Below, in pieces: positions 8,141 through 20,347 of a stretch of 64,000 bases of DNA. The notes beneath the pieces are model-generated. The model was not told the DNA's origin and did no database searches. It saw only the letters and a list, made by a program, of their open reading frames with translations. Position 1 is the stretch's first letter, and each line of letters begins with the position of its first letter. The position numbers were made by a program, and so were the translations under genes. The stretch is from Nageia nagi (taxonomy: Eukaryota > Pinophyta): positions 215,326,001 through 215,390,000 of the forward strand of contig JBITNC010000001.1 in assembly GCA_050084985.1 (NCBI GenBank), in the 5' to 3' direction.

Positions 8141-8999
8141 TGTTAACACATAAAAATGATTTTATGCTTTTAAATCAATAAATTAATGAAATATGCTTGG
8201 TTTAACTATATGTCTTGAATGGATAAAAGTGATAATATCAATGTTTGGCTTGAATGGGAATATTGCATGGGTTATCTTGAATATTGCATGGTATATCTTG
8301 AGTATTGTGTGAATCATCTTGTTTATTGATGTATTTATCTTAAATCTTGTGAATTAACCTTATTTATGTGGATGCACGCCGACCTATGGGCGGTATTACC
8401 TATATCTATATAAATAAGGGATCTAATAGTAAGTCCACAACAACAAGGATACACATGATCCCGCGTATGGTCTTGTAAGTGGCTACCCCCTAAGGTATCT
8501 CTTGGTACCGCCTACAAGGCTGTGGTTTGTGTGCTTCCTTGCGCGAGCTATCCTGACATCTGCGATCAATTCTGATATTATACTGCTATCTGAGATATCT
8601 ATATTGAAGAACTGGACCTAACTGAGAGGTCAAAGCTATCAAGATAAGGCCGCCAGCGCTCCTTTGTGAACGGAAGAACACCGCCGGCGCTCTTATATTA
8701 CTGAAACGGACCGCCCGCGGTCCTCTTTTGGCATCATTGCAGGTTGCGACGCTGTTGGAAAGGTAGCTTATCATCAGTACATCGCTCATATCTACATCTT
8801 CCGTTGTCAGGTACGTTCCGTGAGGTAAGTACACAAATCACGGTCTTGGTTGGTTACATTTACACTTCTGAATAGTTATATGTTGTTCATTGTGTATCTA
8901 GAATAAATTGCTATCCGTAGCTAGAATACAGATAATATTGAGTTTGTAGATAACCCCCCCTATTTACTTATTTGCATTCTCAATTTTTATTTGTAAACA
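8141..8999 (+). repeat. Element A 3' LTR
   Basis: 859 bp, differing from the 5' LTR only at 8655. TATA box at 8407-8416, dyads starting at 8648, 8678 and 8708. Followed by the TSD GCTAT. Confidence 0.96.
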
Positions 9000-9004
9000 G
9001 CTAT

Positions 9005-10135
9005 AGAAGGTGATAGCTTGATATATCTGATCATCTAATAAGCTGATAATCTTGCCATAATGTTGATGACCCATGATGAGAAACTTGACAACACACATGA
9101 CAATGACCAGACAAATGACTTGACCACACATGTCGATCGGATGACAACTTGACAAGACCACATCTCAAGACAAAACATGACAACACATATGACCAACTCA
9201 CAAGACAAGACATGATAACACACATGACCAACTCATCGGATAAGACATGATAACATACATGATCAACTCATAAAACATGATAACACACATGACCAACTCA
9301 CAAGACAAGACATGACAACACACATGATCAACTCACAAGACATAATGACACACATGACAACACATGATAATCATAATCACACACAGGGGAGAGCTAAGTT
9401 CCACACAACTGAGCCTTCACACCAAAAGGTGTAATGTAGTTGCATAAGAATTGAACTCTGCAAAACAAGTGATAAGTTGATATGTGAGAGCTAAGTTCCA
9501 CATAATTGAGCCTTTGCACTAATAGGTGTACTACAGTTGCATAAGAACTAAACTCTACAAAACAAGTGATAAGCTGATATATGAGAACTAAGTTCCACAC
9601 AACTGAGCCTTCGCACCAAGAGGTGTACTACATTTGCATAAGAACCAAACTCTGCAAAACAAGTGATAAATTGATGAAGCTAACACTCCATCAAGAGGCA
9701 TGATAAACTGATAATGGGAGCTAGAACTCCACTCATAAGTATGATAAGCTGATATTGGGAGCTGAAACTCCACTCATAGGCATGATAAGCTGATATCGAG
9801 AACTAAGACTCCACTCATAGGCACATGATAAGCTGATAATTCAGGTCTGTAAACATGAAACTCAAGGCAATATTCTCCTGGATATAACATTCATCAAACA
9901 CCTATGATGTACCCATGATACTTAGATAAACTGATTTTCTAGATAAAGGAATGCAGGCGGTCCATTCTTAACAGATATGGAGCGTAGGTGGTCCACTCTT
10001 AATAGATATGGAACGTAGGTGCTCTTCTTCTACCCTCAAACTAATTCTCTAATTTGCTTCTATGACATCTACTCACATGATCATTTCTTTAGTATACTTT
10101 GATACCACCTAGATGCTTGTATCAACCCGTAGGCT
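9005..10135 (-). repeat. Element B 3' UTR with decayed tandem arrays and a dyad triplet
   Basis: Read on the minus strand, this is the counterpart of A's 3' UTR. It has decayed ~50-bp units (9690-9845), ~96-bp units (9390-9690) and ~35-bp units (9160-9370), in the same order along the element. Before them three dyads start at 9948, 9979 and 10010 (31-bp spacing). It has no gene. Element A is inserted at its distal end. Confidence 0.8.
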
Positions 10136-11530
10136 GCCTAAATGTAATACTTCTTCAAATGCCTAGCATTAATGGGATTCTTGAGAATCTCCCCATCCAA
10201 TGTAGACAACCTGTAGGCACCCCTACCAAATACTTCTATAATAAGGTATGGTCCCACCCAATTGGGCTCAAACTTTCCTTTAAGCTCATCTCTAGCTGTA
10301 GTATTGGAAATATTCTCCTGCAAGACCATATCTCCAACCTCAAAATCCTTAGGGATCATTCTCTTGCCATATGATCTCTTAATCCTCTACTGATATGCTC
10401 TGAGGTGTTCTAATGCAATGATTCTCTTTTCATCTAGTGCTTCAAGTTGATTCACTCTTACCTCCAAATATTGTGGTTCCTTCATCACGTCCTTGAGTGC
10501 AATTCTCAACGATGGGATCTCAATCTCAAGAGGAATAACTACTTCATCTCCAAACACAAGAGAATATGGGGTGGCCCCTGTTGCTGTCCTTTCACTTGTC
10601 CTATATGCCCATAAAGCATAAGGTAATTACTCATGCCAATCTCTCCCAATTTTCTTGATACTCTTGGCCAATATCCCTTTGATCATCTTATTTGTAGCCT
10701 TTGCTTGACCATTACCTTGGGAGTAGTAAACTGAAGAAAATCTCTGCTCAATCTTTATTTTTTGGCACAATTCTTTGATATCCTTACCTATGAAATTAGT
10801 CCCATTGTCCATAATCAACCTTTGAGGTACACCAAACCTACAAATGATGTATTCCTTAATGAACTTGATCACATGTTTCTATGTGGCCATTTTTAAAGGG
10901 ATAGCCTCAACCCATTTTGTATAATATTCTGTAGCAACTAAAATAAACTTATGCCCCTCACTGGATGGTGGGTTAATAACTCCCATGAAATCCATAGCCC
11001 ACATAGAGAAAGGCCATGGTGATGTAACATAATTCAATTCTTGAGTTGGTGTAAGCTCAAGGTGTGCATGCCTTTGACATTGTTCACATTTCTTGACATG
11101 CTCAAAATAGTCATGCTCCATGGTAGGCCACCAATAACCCATTCTGATCAGCTTGCCAAAAATTGATCTCCCATTAAAATGCCCTCCACATGCCCCTCCA
11201 TGGGCATGTTCTAACACTATTGCAATTTCCTCAGTAAGAAGGCACCTTAAAAGAATACCATTAAATGACCTTTTGTAAAGCACATTACCAATGATAACGT
11301 ACCTAGTTGCGAGTCTCTTGATTCTAATTTGCTCCTGCTTATCAAAAGTAGTATCAATAAACTCATCCTTCAAGTATCTATAGATATGTTGGTACCACGG
11401 ACTCTCCTCATACCCAACTCTTTGAACCACACATACTTCACTTTCTTCAGTAGTGGATGAAGTTTCTAAGCTTCTGATGGTGAAGCTAGTTTCTTTGCTC
11501 TCAACTTCTAATGGTATAAGCGATGCTGCG
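10136..11530 (-). pseudogene. Integrase of element B
   Basis: Decayed integrase that would insert the element cDNA. The N-terminal HHCC zinc-binding region is readable (HAHGG, GHFNG, MGYWWPTMEHD, CEQC). The catalytic core shows the first Asp (AMDFMG) and second Asp (IMDNGTNF), but the third acidic residue is changed: NGQAKATNK, where the family has Glu before ATNK. The C-terminal GPYLIIEVFGRGAYRL segment is present; there is no chromodomain. In-frame stops occur near 10877, 10627 and 10390, so the product is dead. Confidence 0.88.
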
Positions 11531-11544
11531 CTTGCCATTGCATC

Positions 11545-11912
11545 TGCTAGTCTATTGCTACTTCTTGGACACTTTCCAATTGATATCCTTTGAAATGTGT
11601 GAGTAACTTGATAACATAATCCCTATAAGGGATAAGCTTTTCATCCTTGGTCTTGTAAACCTTGTTGACTTATTTGACTATTAGCTGTGAATCTCCATAA
11701 ATATGTATCCATGAAATACCAATTTCTATAGCTACCTTCAAGCCCAATATAAGAGCTTCATATTCTACCATATTGTTAGTGCATTCAAATGACAATTTGT
11801 AGGACATAGGAATGACATCGTTCTATGGGGATATTAACGCAATTCTTGCCCCTGACCCATGCATACACTGGACCCATCAAAGTATAACTTCCAAGGCTCA
11901 GATGCATTTGAA
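11545..11912 (-). pseudogene. Second RNase H (aRH) of element B
   Basis: LYFDGSS at the start and, after a frameshift near 11845, EYEALILGLK and IYGDSQLIV are typical of the additional archaeal-type RNase H of Tat elements. It lies between the degenerate first RNase H and INT. One frameshift and a TAG break it. Confidence 0.75.
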
Positions 11913-13290
11913 AATGGAGCACCTATGGTCCTATTATGGTCATAAATAGACCACAGGTGGTCCTTTTCTATAACCTCTGCTATATCTATTAATGCACATT
12001 CATCCTTGAATTCTTCTTTGAGCTCTATATTATCCCCTATGGGGAATTCTACCACAAAATCTACGATTGCCTGTCCCTTAATTGATTTTTGCTTGACAAA
12101 TCTGAGATCAAATTCTTGAAGTAACATGACCCATTTTGCTGCTCTTCCGTCTAGGCAAGGTTTTGACATTAAGTACCTCAATGGATCTGCCTGTGTAAGC
12201 ACATGTGTAGTGCTATTGATTAGGTAGTGCCACAACTTTTCATTAGCAAACACCACACATTGACATAACTTCTCAATGGGAGTGTATCTAGTCTCATAAT
12301 CTTTCAATGTCATACTGACAAAATAGATAGCCCTCTCTTTACCATCCTCCTCCTTCTTAGCAAGCATTACTTCAAATGCATGTTTTGTAGCTGAGACATA
12401 AAGCCAAAGGGGTTCTCCATGCCTATATGGAGCTAACACCAATGGGTGCAATAGATATTCTTTTATCTTGTCAAATGACTCCTGACATTTATTATCCCAT
12501 TTGAGCTCAACATCTTTTTTAAGTAGATGAGACATAGGAGCTATCTTATCTGTTAATTGGCATATAAATCTCCTGATGGCCTGTATTTTACCTTGTAAAC
12601 CCTTTAATTGATTGAGATTTGTTGGAGGTGCCATTTCTGTAATGGCTTTTATCTTCTTGGGATCCACTTCCACACCTCTTCTTGAGACAATATGCCCCAA
12701 GAGTTTTCTTGATGACACACCAAATACACACTTCTATGGCTTAACTCTTAACTTGTACTATCTCATCCTCTCAAATGTTGCTTTTAGATCTTGAACATGA
12801 TCCTCTTTGTTCTTAGATTTAATCAAAATGTCATCAACATATACCTTAACTATCTTATGAATAAAATCATGGAACATAGCTGTCATGGCTCTTTGGTATG
12901 TAGCTCCCGCATTCTTGAGACCAAACGACATTACCTTGTAGCAAAAGTTACCCTAAGGTGTCCTAAAGGCTATTTTATGTTGATCACTTTCTTTGATTTT
13001 AATCTGATTATATCCAGAAAAGCCATCCATAAATGACAACATTTCATATCCTGCTAAACTGTCAATGATCATATCTATGTTAGGCAATGGGAAATCATCT
13101 TTTGGACAAGCTTTGTTGAGATCCCTAAAATTAGTACACACTCTAATTTCACCTGTAGGCTTCTTAACTGGAACTACATTAGCCATCCACTCTGAGTAGT
13201 CAATGGATCTTATAAATCTGACTTCTAGCAATTTTTCTATTTCCTTCTTCATAAGCAATGAAACCCGAAAAGGCATTTTTCATGGCTTTT
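11913..13290 (-). pseudogene. Reverse transcriptase and first RNase H of element B
   Basis: RT fingers/palm motifs are clear: RFIRSIDYSEW, VPVKKPTGEIR, NKACPKDDFPLP, SFMDGFSGYNQI and the active-site YVDDILIKSK (YVDD at 12830-12841). The connection (GLQGKIQAIRRFI) and first RNase H (LYVSATKHAFEVML) follow, with the usual first Asp of the RNase H replaced by Ser, as is common in Tat elements where aRH takes over. Stops are at about 13277 (TGA), 12953 (TAG, probably from TGG), 12760 and 12736. Non-functional. Confidence 0.9.
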
Positions 13291-14520
13291 GTTTTACTGG
13301 AATTGCCCCCTTTTCGACCACCAGGTTATGAACCACAAAATTCTCATCTAACCCTAGCATATCCTTATAATACCATGCAAACAACTCGAAATAATCATAA
13401 AAAGATTGAACTAATTCACTTTGCAATGGTGCCTCAAGAAGCTTACCCATTTTTAGTATTCGTGGTGTCTCTTGAGAGCCAATATTAACTTCTTCGATTT
13501 CTTCATTTAACCAGGTAACTTCAACTTCTGATGACAAAGGGAATGGTAACTCTCCCAACCCCTCAATCTTATCATCTCTAGATCCCTCAAAATAAGCATG
13601 TATATCTGGACAATGTGTTTGCATTCTTCTTTCATGCCTTATTAGATATTCTGTTCTAGCACCTAATGTTTCTAGAAAGGCATCATCATTCTGAAATAAA
13701 TCTATAGTGTGTATAGCATCTTCCTCATCAATCTCACAATCAATAACATAATAATCACTTACCCATTCATTGATCTACACTGTTCCTGAGATTCTATCAT
13801 GACCAACATCATCACCACCTTGACATGGAACTACACTTGACTAATTTTTCTTCATTTCTTTCTCAGAAAAAGATAGCTGGTGGTCCTCTATCTTTGCAAA
13901 TAAACATGGGCATTCCTCTTTCTTACCTTGCTGTTGTTTATTAAAGTTTTCATCCTAACTAATTTCATTGGTATTCATGATAATGTATGAACCAATCCCG
14001 ATATCCATCATGTTAATTTTCTGTAATGCTTTCCTATAAATCTGATCATTCCTATCTTGAAGGGTTTCATCTTTCACATCACATGGAACAAATCTCTCCA
14101 GGAGGACAAGATTACATTGCTTAGCCATTTGTTCATCTGCCTCAACCTTATAGACGTTCCCCTCAAAGTAGAATTTAAAACACCTATGTAACATTGATGC
14201 CACTCCCTCCATATCATCTATCCAAGGTCTTCCAAGGATAAAGTTAAATGAAGGCCTTCCTTCCATGATATAAAACAAAGTATCAAGCACTTTATTACCA
14301 ACCTTAATTGGTAGTGTAATAGTTCCTGCACACTTTCTAGGTATACCATCAAATCCTTTGACTTTCATGGTGGCTTCTTCCCTTGGAGGTAACACATCTG
14401 GATCGAATTGCTCCAATAAGTGAGTGGTAGCAATATTCAGGGTTGCCCCTCCATCTATCAATGACCTCTTAACTGTCACTCCAAAGGCCTCCACCTCAAT
14501 GAATAAAGACAGATGAAGCC
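13291..14520 (-). pseudogene. Aspartic protease and pol linker of element B
   Basis: The retropepsin motif appears as SLIDGGATLNIA (family form D-S/T/G-G-A), followed by FILGRPWIDDMEGV, typical of plant gypsy protease. The region up to 13291 is the spacer that precedes RT. It is in the same frame as gag and RT, so B encoded one gag-pol ORF. TAG stops interrupt it near 13955, 13840 and 13775. Confidence 0.82.
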
Positions 14521-14817
14521 TAGTGACATCCTTACTAGGCTTCTCATTAGGGTTAAATGTAATAACTTCCCCTTTACCCCAAATCTTAGCCTTTTCTGCA
14601 AAAGTAGCAATAGAAATATTTTGATCTACCTGACTATTCCTAAAAACCTAATTCATCATCTCCCTATGAGGTGCTAAAATCTGAAGTAACTCAAAGAGAC
14701 TAACCTTAGCTGGTGTGCTTTTTAATTACTCAATTAAATCAAAACTTCTAGGGTCTTTTGGTAACTCCCTCTCGTAGGTAACTAGATCTACCATTTCCCT
14801 AGCTTTCCCTCTTGTGA

Positions 14818-15991
14818 GTGCTGCACAAACATCTTCGTGGAAAATCACATTGACATGTTGCTCTACCTCCACATCCTGGACTTTTGCTGAACACACATAA
14901 AATCCATCTTTTATGAGTTTCTATACCCTATCCCTAAGGCTTACACACCCATTTGTAGCATGGCCCTTAGTCTGATGGTACTCACAATATCTATCTTCCT
15001 TATACCAAGAGGGTCTTTCTACTGTAGGATCTTCTTCCTACTTTGGTAAAGGTTGTAACAATCCTTTTGCCATAAGATCTTTTAAGATATACTTCGAAGG
15101 TATGGGAAATTTCACAAATTTCCTCTCTTTCATCACATTCATCTTCTCAACCACATGAATATTTTTCTCCTTCTTTGACGATGGTGGTCTCTTATCTTCT
15201 GCTTTAGCCTTATCACCATTGCTATACTTTACAAGCCCTAGCTTCACAAGGAATTTCTCTTTCTCTAACAGTTTATACGTCATATCAGAAAATGTAAGAT
15301 GTGTATAATCGATAACATATGATTGTAAGGGCAATGTAACAGCTTCTTTAAAAATGTTATTTACCTCTTTTTCTATTAATCTTGTCTTCACTTGCTGCCA
15401 TGTCTTCTTAAACCTTACAACAAATTTGTCTAGTTGTTCATCACTGTCTTGTTTGATAGCACATAAATCTGATAGCATAATCTCCTTCTTGATGTTATGC
15501 TTATACTGCTCTAGAAACAAATTACTGAATTCCTTAAATGATGTAATGGACCCTTCAGGTAAGGCATAAAACCATTCTCGAGCCTCTCCTTCCAAGCTCT
15601 GGGGGAAGAACTTAGCTTGCAATCTTTGGTCTATACCAATTTTGAGTTCACACTCATCCTTGAAACCCTGTATATGTCTTCTTGGATCTCCTTCACTATT
15701 GAACTTACTAAATTTTGGTTCTTTGTAGTCAGATGGTGGCATGTGCCTACGAATTTCACCACATAAAGGACTACCAAATTCGAAAGAATCATTAGGCAGA
15801 GCTGATCTCCTTGCCAATCTATCTATCTATCTTTGCATACCTTCCATAGTAGCCTAAAAATTACTATTGTCACCTTCAGTGCTATTTTGCATTCCTCCAG
15901 ATCCCTCTAGATCATCATGTCTAATTTCTACCAATAATTCATCCAAATCTCTTTTTGAAAGACTACGCAAAAATAACTTAAGCTGTTCCAT
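14818..15991 (-). pseudogene. gag: Gag of element B
   Basis: Strongly similar to the gag of A and H along its whole length. ATG at 15991 (MEQLKLFLRSL), core motif AREWFYALPEGSITSF, and the zinc-knuckle-like CEYHQTKGHATNGC. Stops, all TAG where CAG or CAA is expected, lie near 15855, 15830 and 15040. The frame continues into protease, unlike in A. Confidence 0.9.
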
Positions 15992-16060
15992 AACTAAAAC
16001 ACTCACAAAATAGATGTTAGTCTTAACTAAAACCTTTAGGGTTTTAGTATAATGATGTGC

Positions 16061-16080
16061 ACTTCACGTTGGGTTCACCA
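16061..16080 (-). other. Element B primer-binding site
   Basis: On the minus strand TGGTGAACCCAACGTGAAGT, two bases inside the 5' LTR. Same site as A with two changes. Confidence 0.75.
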
Positions 16081-16082
16081 AA

Positions 16083-16897
16083 TGTTTATAAATAAAATTG
16101 AGCATGCAAATAAGTAAATAGGCAACTATCTACAAACTCAATATTATCTATATTCTAGCTACGGATAGCAATTTATTCTAGATAACAATAAACAACAACA
16201 TAACCAATTAAGAAGTGTAATTGTACCAACCAAGACTGTAATTTGTGTACTTACCTCATGGAATGTACTTGATAACGGAAGATGTAGATATTGGTGATAT
16301 AATGATGATAAGCTACCTTTCCCACAACATTGTGACTTGTAAGGATGCAAAAAGAGGACCATAGGCGATCCATTTCAGTGGTATAAGAGCATCGATGGTG
16401 TTCTTCTGTTCATAAAGGAGTGCCGATGGCCTTCGTTTAATAGTTTTGACCTCTTGATTAGGTCCAGATCTTCAATATAGATATCTCAGATAGCAGTATA
16501 ATATCAGAATTGATCGTAGATGTCAGGAGAGCTCACGTAAGGAAGCACACAAACCATAGCCTTGTAGGCGATACCAAGAGATACCTTAAAGGGTAGCCAC
16601 TTACAAGACCATACGCGGGATCATGTGTATCCTTGTTATTGTGGACTTACTATTAGATCCCTTATTTATATAAATAATAGATAATACCGCCCATAGGTCG
16701 ACGTGCATCCACATAAATAAGGTTAATTCACAAGATTTAAGATAAACACATCAATATTCAAGATAACCCATGCAATATTCATATTCAAGCCAAACATTGA
16801 TATTATCACTTTAATCCATTCAAGACATATAGTTAGGCCAAGCATATTTCATTAATTTATTGATTTAAAAACATAAAATCATTTTTATGTGTTAACA
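16083..16897 (-). repeat. Element B 5' LTR
   Basis: 815 bp, ending at TGTTAACA (16890-16897), next to TSD AAAGC. Compared with the 3' LTR it shows many C/T and G/A differences, several at CpG, so B is much older than A. Confidence 0.93.
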
Positions 16898-16902
16898 AAA
16901 GC

Positions 16903-17930
16903 ACATCAACATGAACTAGGGGCAACATGGTGGATGTCATATGAGGGGGTTTTCTTAAACTCATACCTTTTATCAATATGTTGCTCATATTTATTATATA
17001 TTTATTATAGTTTAGTATCAAAATAGATTGATTAGTGTTGGTATTATACTTGTCAATACTTGTCAATAGTTGATTGCTATGACATCTTAGTTGTACTTTG
17101 AATGAAAAATCTCAATGCACGTAGTGGTTTTCAATTTCTCATCCAAAGTGGGGCATCTATTATCACCTAAAATTAATTTATGCATTTAAATTAATACATT
17201 AGGAAATATGTGCTTACACTTATACACACTTAGTGAAGAATATTAATGTTATATTGGATATGGTCAATATATATGAGCTTACTATATTCTTGTTTATGTA
17301 GGTACATGCCAGCCTAAGTAGTAGGTCATTATTTTCTATATAAATAGGGATATAATAGTAAGTCCACATCAAGGACATATATGATCCCATATCTGGTCTT
17401 GATGATGGTAATTCTCTAAGTTTCTCTTAACACTACCATTCAAGGTTGGGTTTTTGTACTTCCTTATGCAAGCATCTTGATGATTGTTAGCTTATCTGAG
17501 TATCAAAATGAGATCATCAAGGGTTAATGTGGAGGCATAGAGTCAATTTGGAATGGACTATAATCTAACAAAGACCATTGATGCTCCTTTATAGATGAAA
17601 TAGATTTCTAATGCTCCTTTTGAACATGTAATAAACTACCTATGGCCCTCTCTTTGGATCATCTTCCTCCATGACATTAGATGTCAACTTTGTTGGTTGT
17701 TGAAATTTCATCACTATCTTCCATTCATTGATATCAAGTACATTCCATGAGGTAAGTATACAAATTTAAACTTGATTAGTTATGTCATTTCAATTGTAAT
17801 TATTCATTATCTCTTATATCAACTTTTTTTATTATTAATTACTATTTATTAGCTCAAAATTTACAAATATTCCTTTCAAACTATAGGTATTAATTTATTT
17901 GTATTCCCAAATACATTTTATTTGTAAATA
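16903..17930 (+). mobile_element. Element C 3' end: internal remnant, PPT and 3' LTR
   Basis: 16903-17144 is non-coding and resembles the 3' end of A/B; the PPT AAAGTGGGGCATC is at 17145-17157. The LTR (17158-17930, 773 bp) begins TATTATCACC (TG now TA) and ends TTTGTAAATA. It keeps a GAG|GTAAGTATAC donor-like site at 17749-17758 and a TATA region (TATATAAATAGGG near 17338). This is a related but more diverged family. Its 5' half lies left of the window, so no TSD can be confirmed. Confidence 0.8.
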
Positions 17931-18186
17931 ACAAGTCACTTATCTTTAGTAACTAGATGATCATCTACAAGTCACTAATCTTTAGTAACAAGTCACTCAT
18001 ATTTAGTAAGAAGATGCAAATCTTTAATAACAAGTCACTTATCATTTGTAACAAGTCACTCATCTTCTCCTCTTAGAGTACAATCTTATTTTCATTTAGA
18101 TATACATTATTTTCCCTAGAGAATATGGATCCAATAGACAATTTGCTTGGGAGAATTAAAAATATTTATAAAATATAGATGATAAG
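17931..18186. repeat. Short degenerate tandem repeat between elements C and D
   Basis: 17931-18065 holds about six degenerate ~20-bp units around ACAAGTCAC and TCTTTAGTAA. The rest is AT-rich without recognisable features. No gene seen. Confidence 0.6.
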
Positions 18187-19024
18187 TGTTGTAGTGAAAA
18201 TAGAGCTAGAATGTAGAATAACGTGAAATACAATTATTCTTAGATTTTCACTGAACCTCAAATTATGTGAAATAGATAGAAATGCTATAATTATAAATTG
18301 ATATTGATTTTAAGCTCAAAATACAATTTGCCCTTGGAAGGTACTTTTACAAATGCCATTTGCCAAAATGAAGGTATTAGATCTTCATTGTTTTTGATTT
18401 GCTTGCTTCTCTCCTTGATATGGACAACCTGTAAATCCTACACACATGCAAAAGATAATAACATCAAAGCATCTATGTATGACATGTATTGAATTGAAAC
18501 TAGCATAAAATAATAAAAGGTATGAGCTCACAAGATTTTGGCAGCATTACCCTACTTCAAAATTAAGTCAAGATCCTCTCCTTATTGCTTTGTATTGGCT
18601 TGTATTTATAGATTTTGAGTGAGATGTTCCAAGGCTAGTAAGGGGAAGTGAAAAGCCACCGTAGGTCATAACTGACCCCCTCTATCCACATCATCTTGGA
18701 AGAATGAAACATTTCAACTTTCTCTCATTATTTTGGTTTCTTGTTCAGCTATTACAAAGTCACCAACGATTACAAGGTGAACATCGGCGATCATCTCCAA
18801 ATGCTAGTGATTGTTTTGGGTCACTGGCGACTAGTTAATAATATTAAAATGACCACCAAATAGTCAAATTTTATCAAAAAAGGGTCATGTGACCACCCAT
18901 TTTGCATGTACTTGATGGGAGTTATCCAATAATATGGTTTTTAAACCTATTTTATATTTTCTCAAAGAGTTACGCTTATTTCAATGTTTACTCATTAAAA
19001 AAGGGACATTTTTAGGTGTTTACA
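18187..19024 (-). repeat. Element D 3' LTR
   Basis: TG..CA LTR of 838 bp. Around 18759-18868 it carries D's own short motif (GTCACC.. / CAACATTCG-like) in several copies. Followed by the PPT. Confidence 0.92.
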
Positions 19025-19038
19025 TTTTGCCCCTTTTT
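19025..19038 (-). other. Element D polypurine tract
   Basis: AAAAAGGGGCAAAA on the minus strand, directly before the 3' LTR. It fixes the orientation of D. Confidence 0.8.
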
Positions 19039-20347
19039 GAATTATCAACTGAAAATGCGGTTGATGATTTTAAAAATATAGAATGAGAAGCTTTGTCACT
19101 TGATTATTTGTTGTTGCTTTTTTATAACATAATTTTTAACTCAATTTCTTAGATGAATCAAAATTTTGATTTACCAAATTATGATTAAATGTGTTTTCAT
19201 TTTACATTTGATGTAGTTTTGAAAACAAATTTGAATATAATTCAGAAGTGACTATTTTCGGTATGACATTATGTTGAGCTTGTGTGATAGTTGCATGACA
19301 TTTATATTATGTCATTTTGCATGTCTAAGCACACATGTACCTTATAATTCCTTTTTAGTATATGAGTTTGATGGTGTTGTCCTTTGTTCTGATAACGGGG
19401 TTTCAAGATGATCTCCTATAACAACGATACATCATATTTTATCTTCTTTAATATTTGTAAATGTTAACGATATATTTTTAAAAATATCATCAAAATCTTT
19501 TTTCATATAAAGCTTAAGATCTTTTGGTAGGATATAATTATAGCTTCTCTAAATCAAAACTTGTTATTTATACATATTTCATCATCAGTGTTGTCTTGAG
19601 GATAGCCCTTGCCATGGCTGAATATGATTTTTTTTTTTGTCTTTTGCAATTGATATGTTCTGAAAATGATATTGTAATACATCAAATTACACTTATGTCA
19701 ATCTCCATACTATGTGCTATTTATGGTAGTTGCATGACAAGACTCTAGTTTGTCTCTGCATACCGAAGTGAGTATGTGATGGTAAGCTTATTTGATGTAT
19801 ACAATTTTGAGATAGTAATGTTGTATATCAAAACTTTACTTGTGTTTATCTCCATACTATGTGCTATTTATGGTAGTTACATGACAAGACTCTAGTTTGT
19901 CTCCGCATGCCAAAGCGAGTATGTGATAAGAAGCTTGTTTTGTATATACAAGTCATCTTTCATTTTTCTCTGCTTTTGACCTAGCAGAATGAGTTTTGTG
20001 ATGATCTCATGTGGTAAATGACTCATTGCATTTTATCATTTTTTGATTTTCTTGACCAATTTAATGTTATTTTGAGAAACTTTTAATATTCTCATGGCTA
20101 TTCCCAAATGTAGCATTTTACTTCCAATCATTGATGTTTAATGACAATCACCAACATTCGACTTCAAGTCATCGACGTTTAGTGATAGTTGTTGGCATCC
20201 ATATTCAAGTCATCGAGTGTTTCAAAAAGAAAAAGTTTTAACTTTTTATTATTCATTTCTTTTTAGCTATCACTCTCATTATCTACCAGAACTAGTTTTC
20301 ATTGCTATTTCATTGATTTCTAGCTGTTGATATTCATTACAATCACC
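19039..20347. other. Non-coding stretch of D between the 3' LTR and the antisense PMD gene, with a motif array
   Basis: AT-rich, no ORF of note. An ~85-bp near-duplicate is visible (about 19695-19790 and 19848-19935, sharing CCATACTATGTGCTATTTAT). At 20125-20225 four or five copies of a CAATCATTGATGTTTAATGA-like motif recur every 20-22 bp, directly upstream of the PMD gene. Confidence 0.6.

Larger units (their letters stand above)
1128..8999 (+). mobile_element. Element A: young gag-only LTR retrotransposon carrying an antisense plant mobile domain gene
   Basis: The 7,872-bp element has 859-bp LTRs (1128-1986 and 8141-8999) and the perfect TSD GCTAT (1123-1127 and 9000-9004). Base-by-base reading of the two LTRs gives one difference (G at 1642, A at 8655). 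It keeps the PBS, PPT, an intact 405-aa gag and a repeat-rich 3' UTR, but shows no protease, RT, RNase H or integrase. In place of pol it holds a minus-strand gene with a plant mobile domain. CpG sites are well preserved, unlike its neighbours, fitting recent insertion. It lies inside the 3' UTR of its relative B. It resembles the gag-only TR-GAG class of non-autonomous elements; mobilisation by B-type pol is inferred. Confidence 0.93.
86..16897 (-). mobile_element. Element B: Tat-like Ty3/gypsy retrotransposon, interrupted by element A
   Basis: A complete element on the minus strand. The LTRs are 815 bp each (86-900 and 16083-16897) and are flanked by the perfect TSD AAAGC at 81-85 and 16898-16902. 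Removing A leaves about 8.9 kb in the order LTR, PBS, gag, PR, RT, RNase H, second RNase H (aRH), INT, repeat-rich 3' UTR, PPT, LTR. Pol with integrase last is Ty3/gypsy order; the extra aRH between RNase H and INT is the known mark of the Tat group. The LTRs differ at many sites, mostly transitions, and gag-pol carries a dozen or more in-frame stops, so this copy is dead. Its family is the likely enzyme source for the pol-less A and H. Confidence 0.93.

Noticed and set aside
17931-18065. ACAAGTCAC repeats as PBS or LTR end of element C
   Set aside because: They do not follow the TGG start of a PBS, and the LTR ends before them at 17930.
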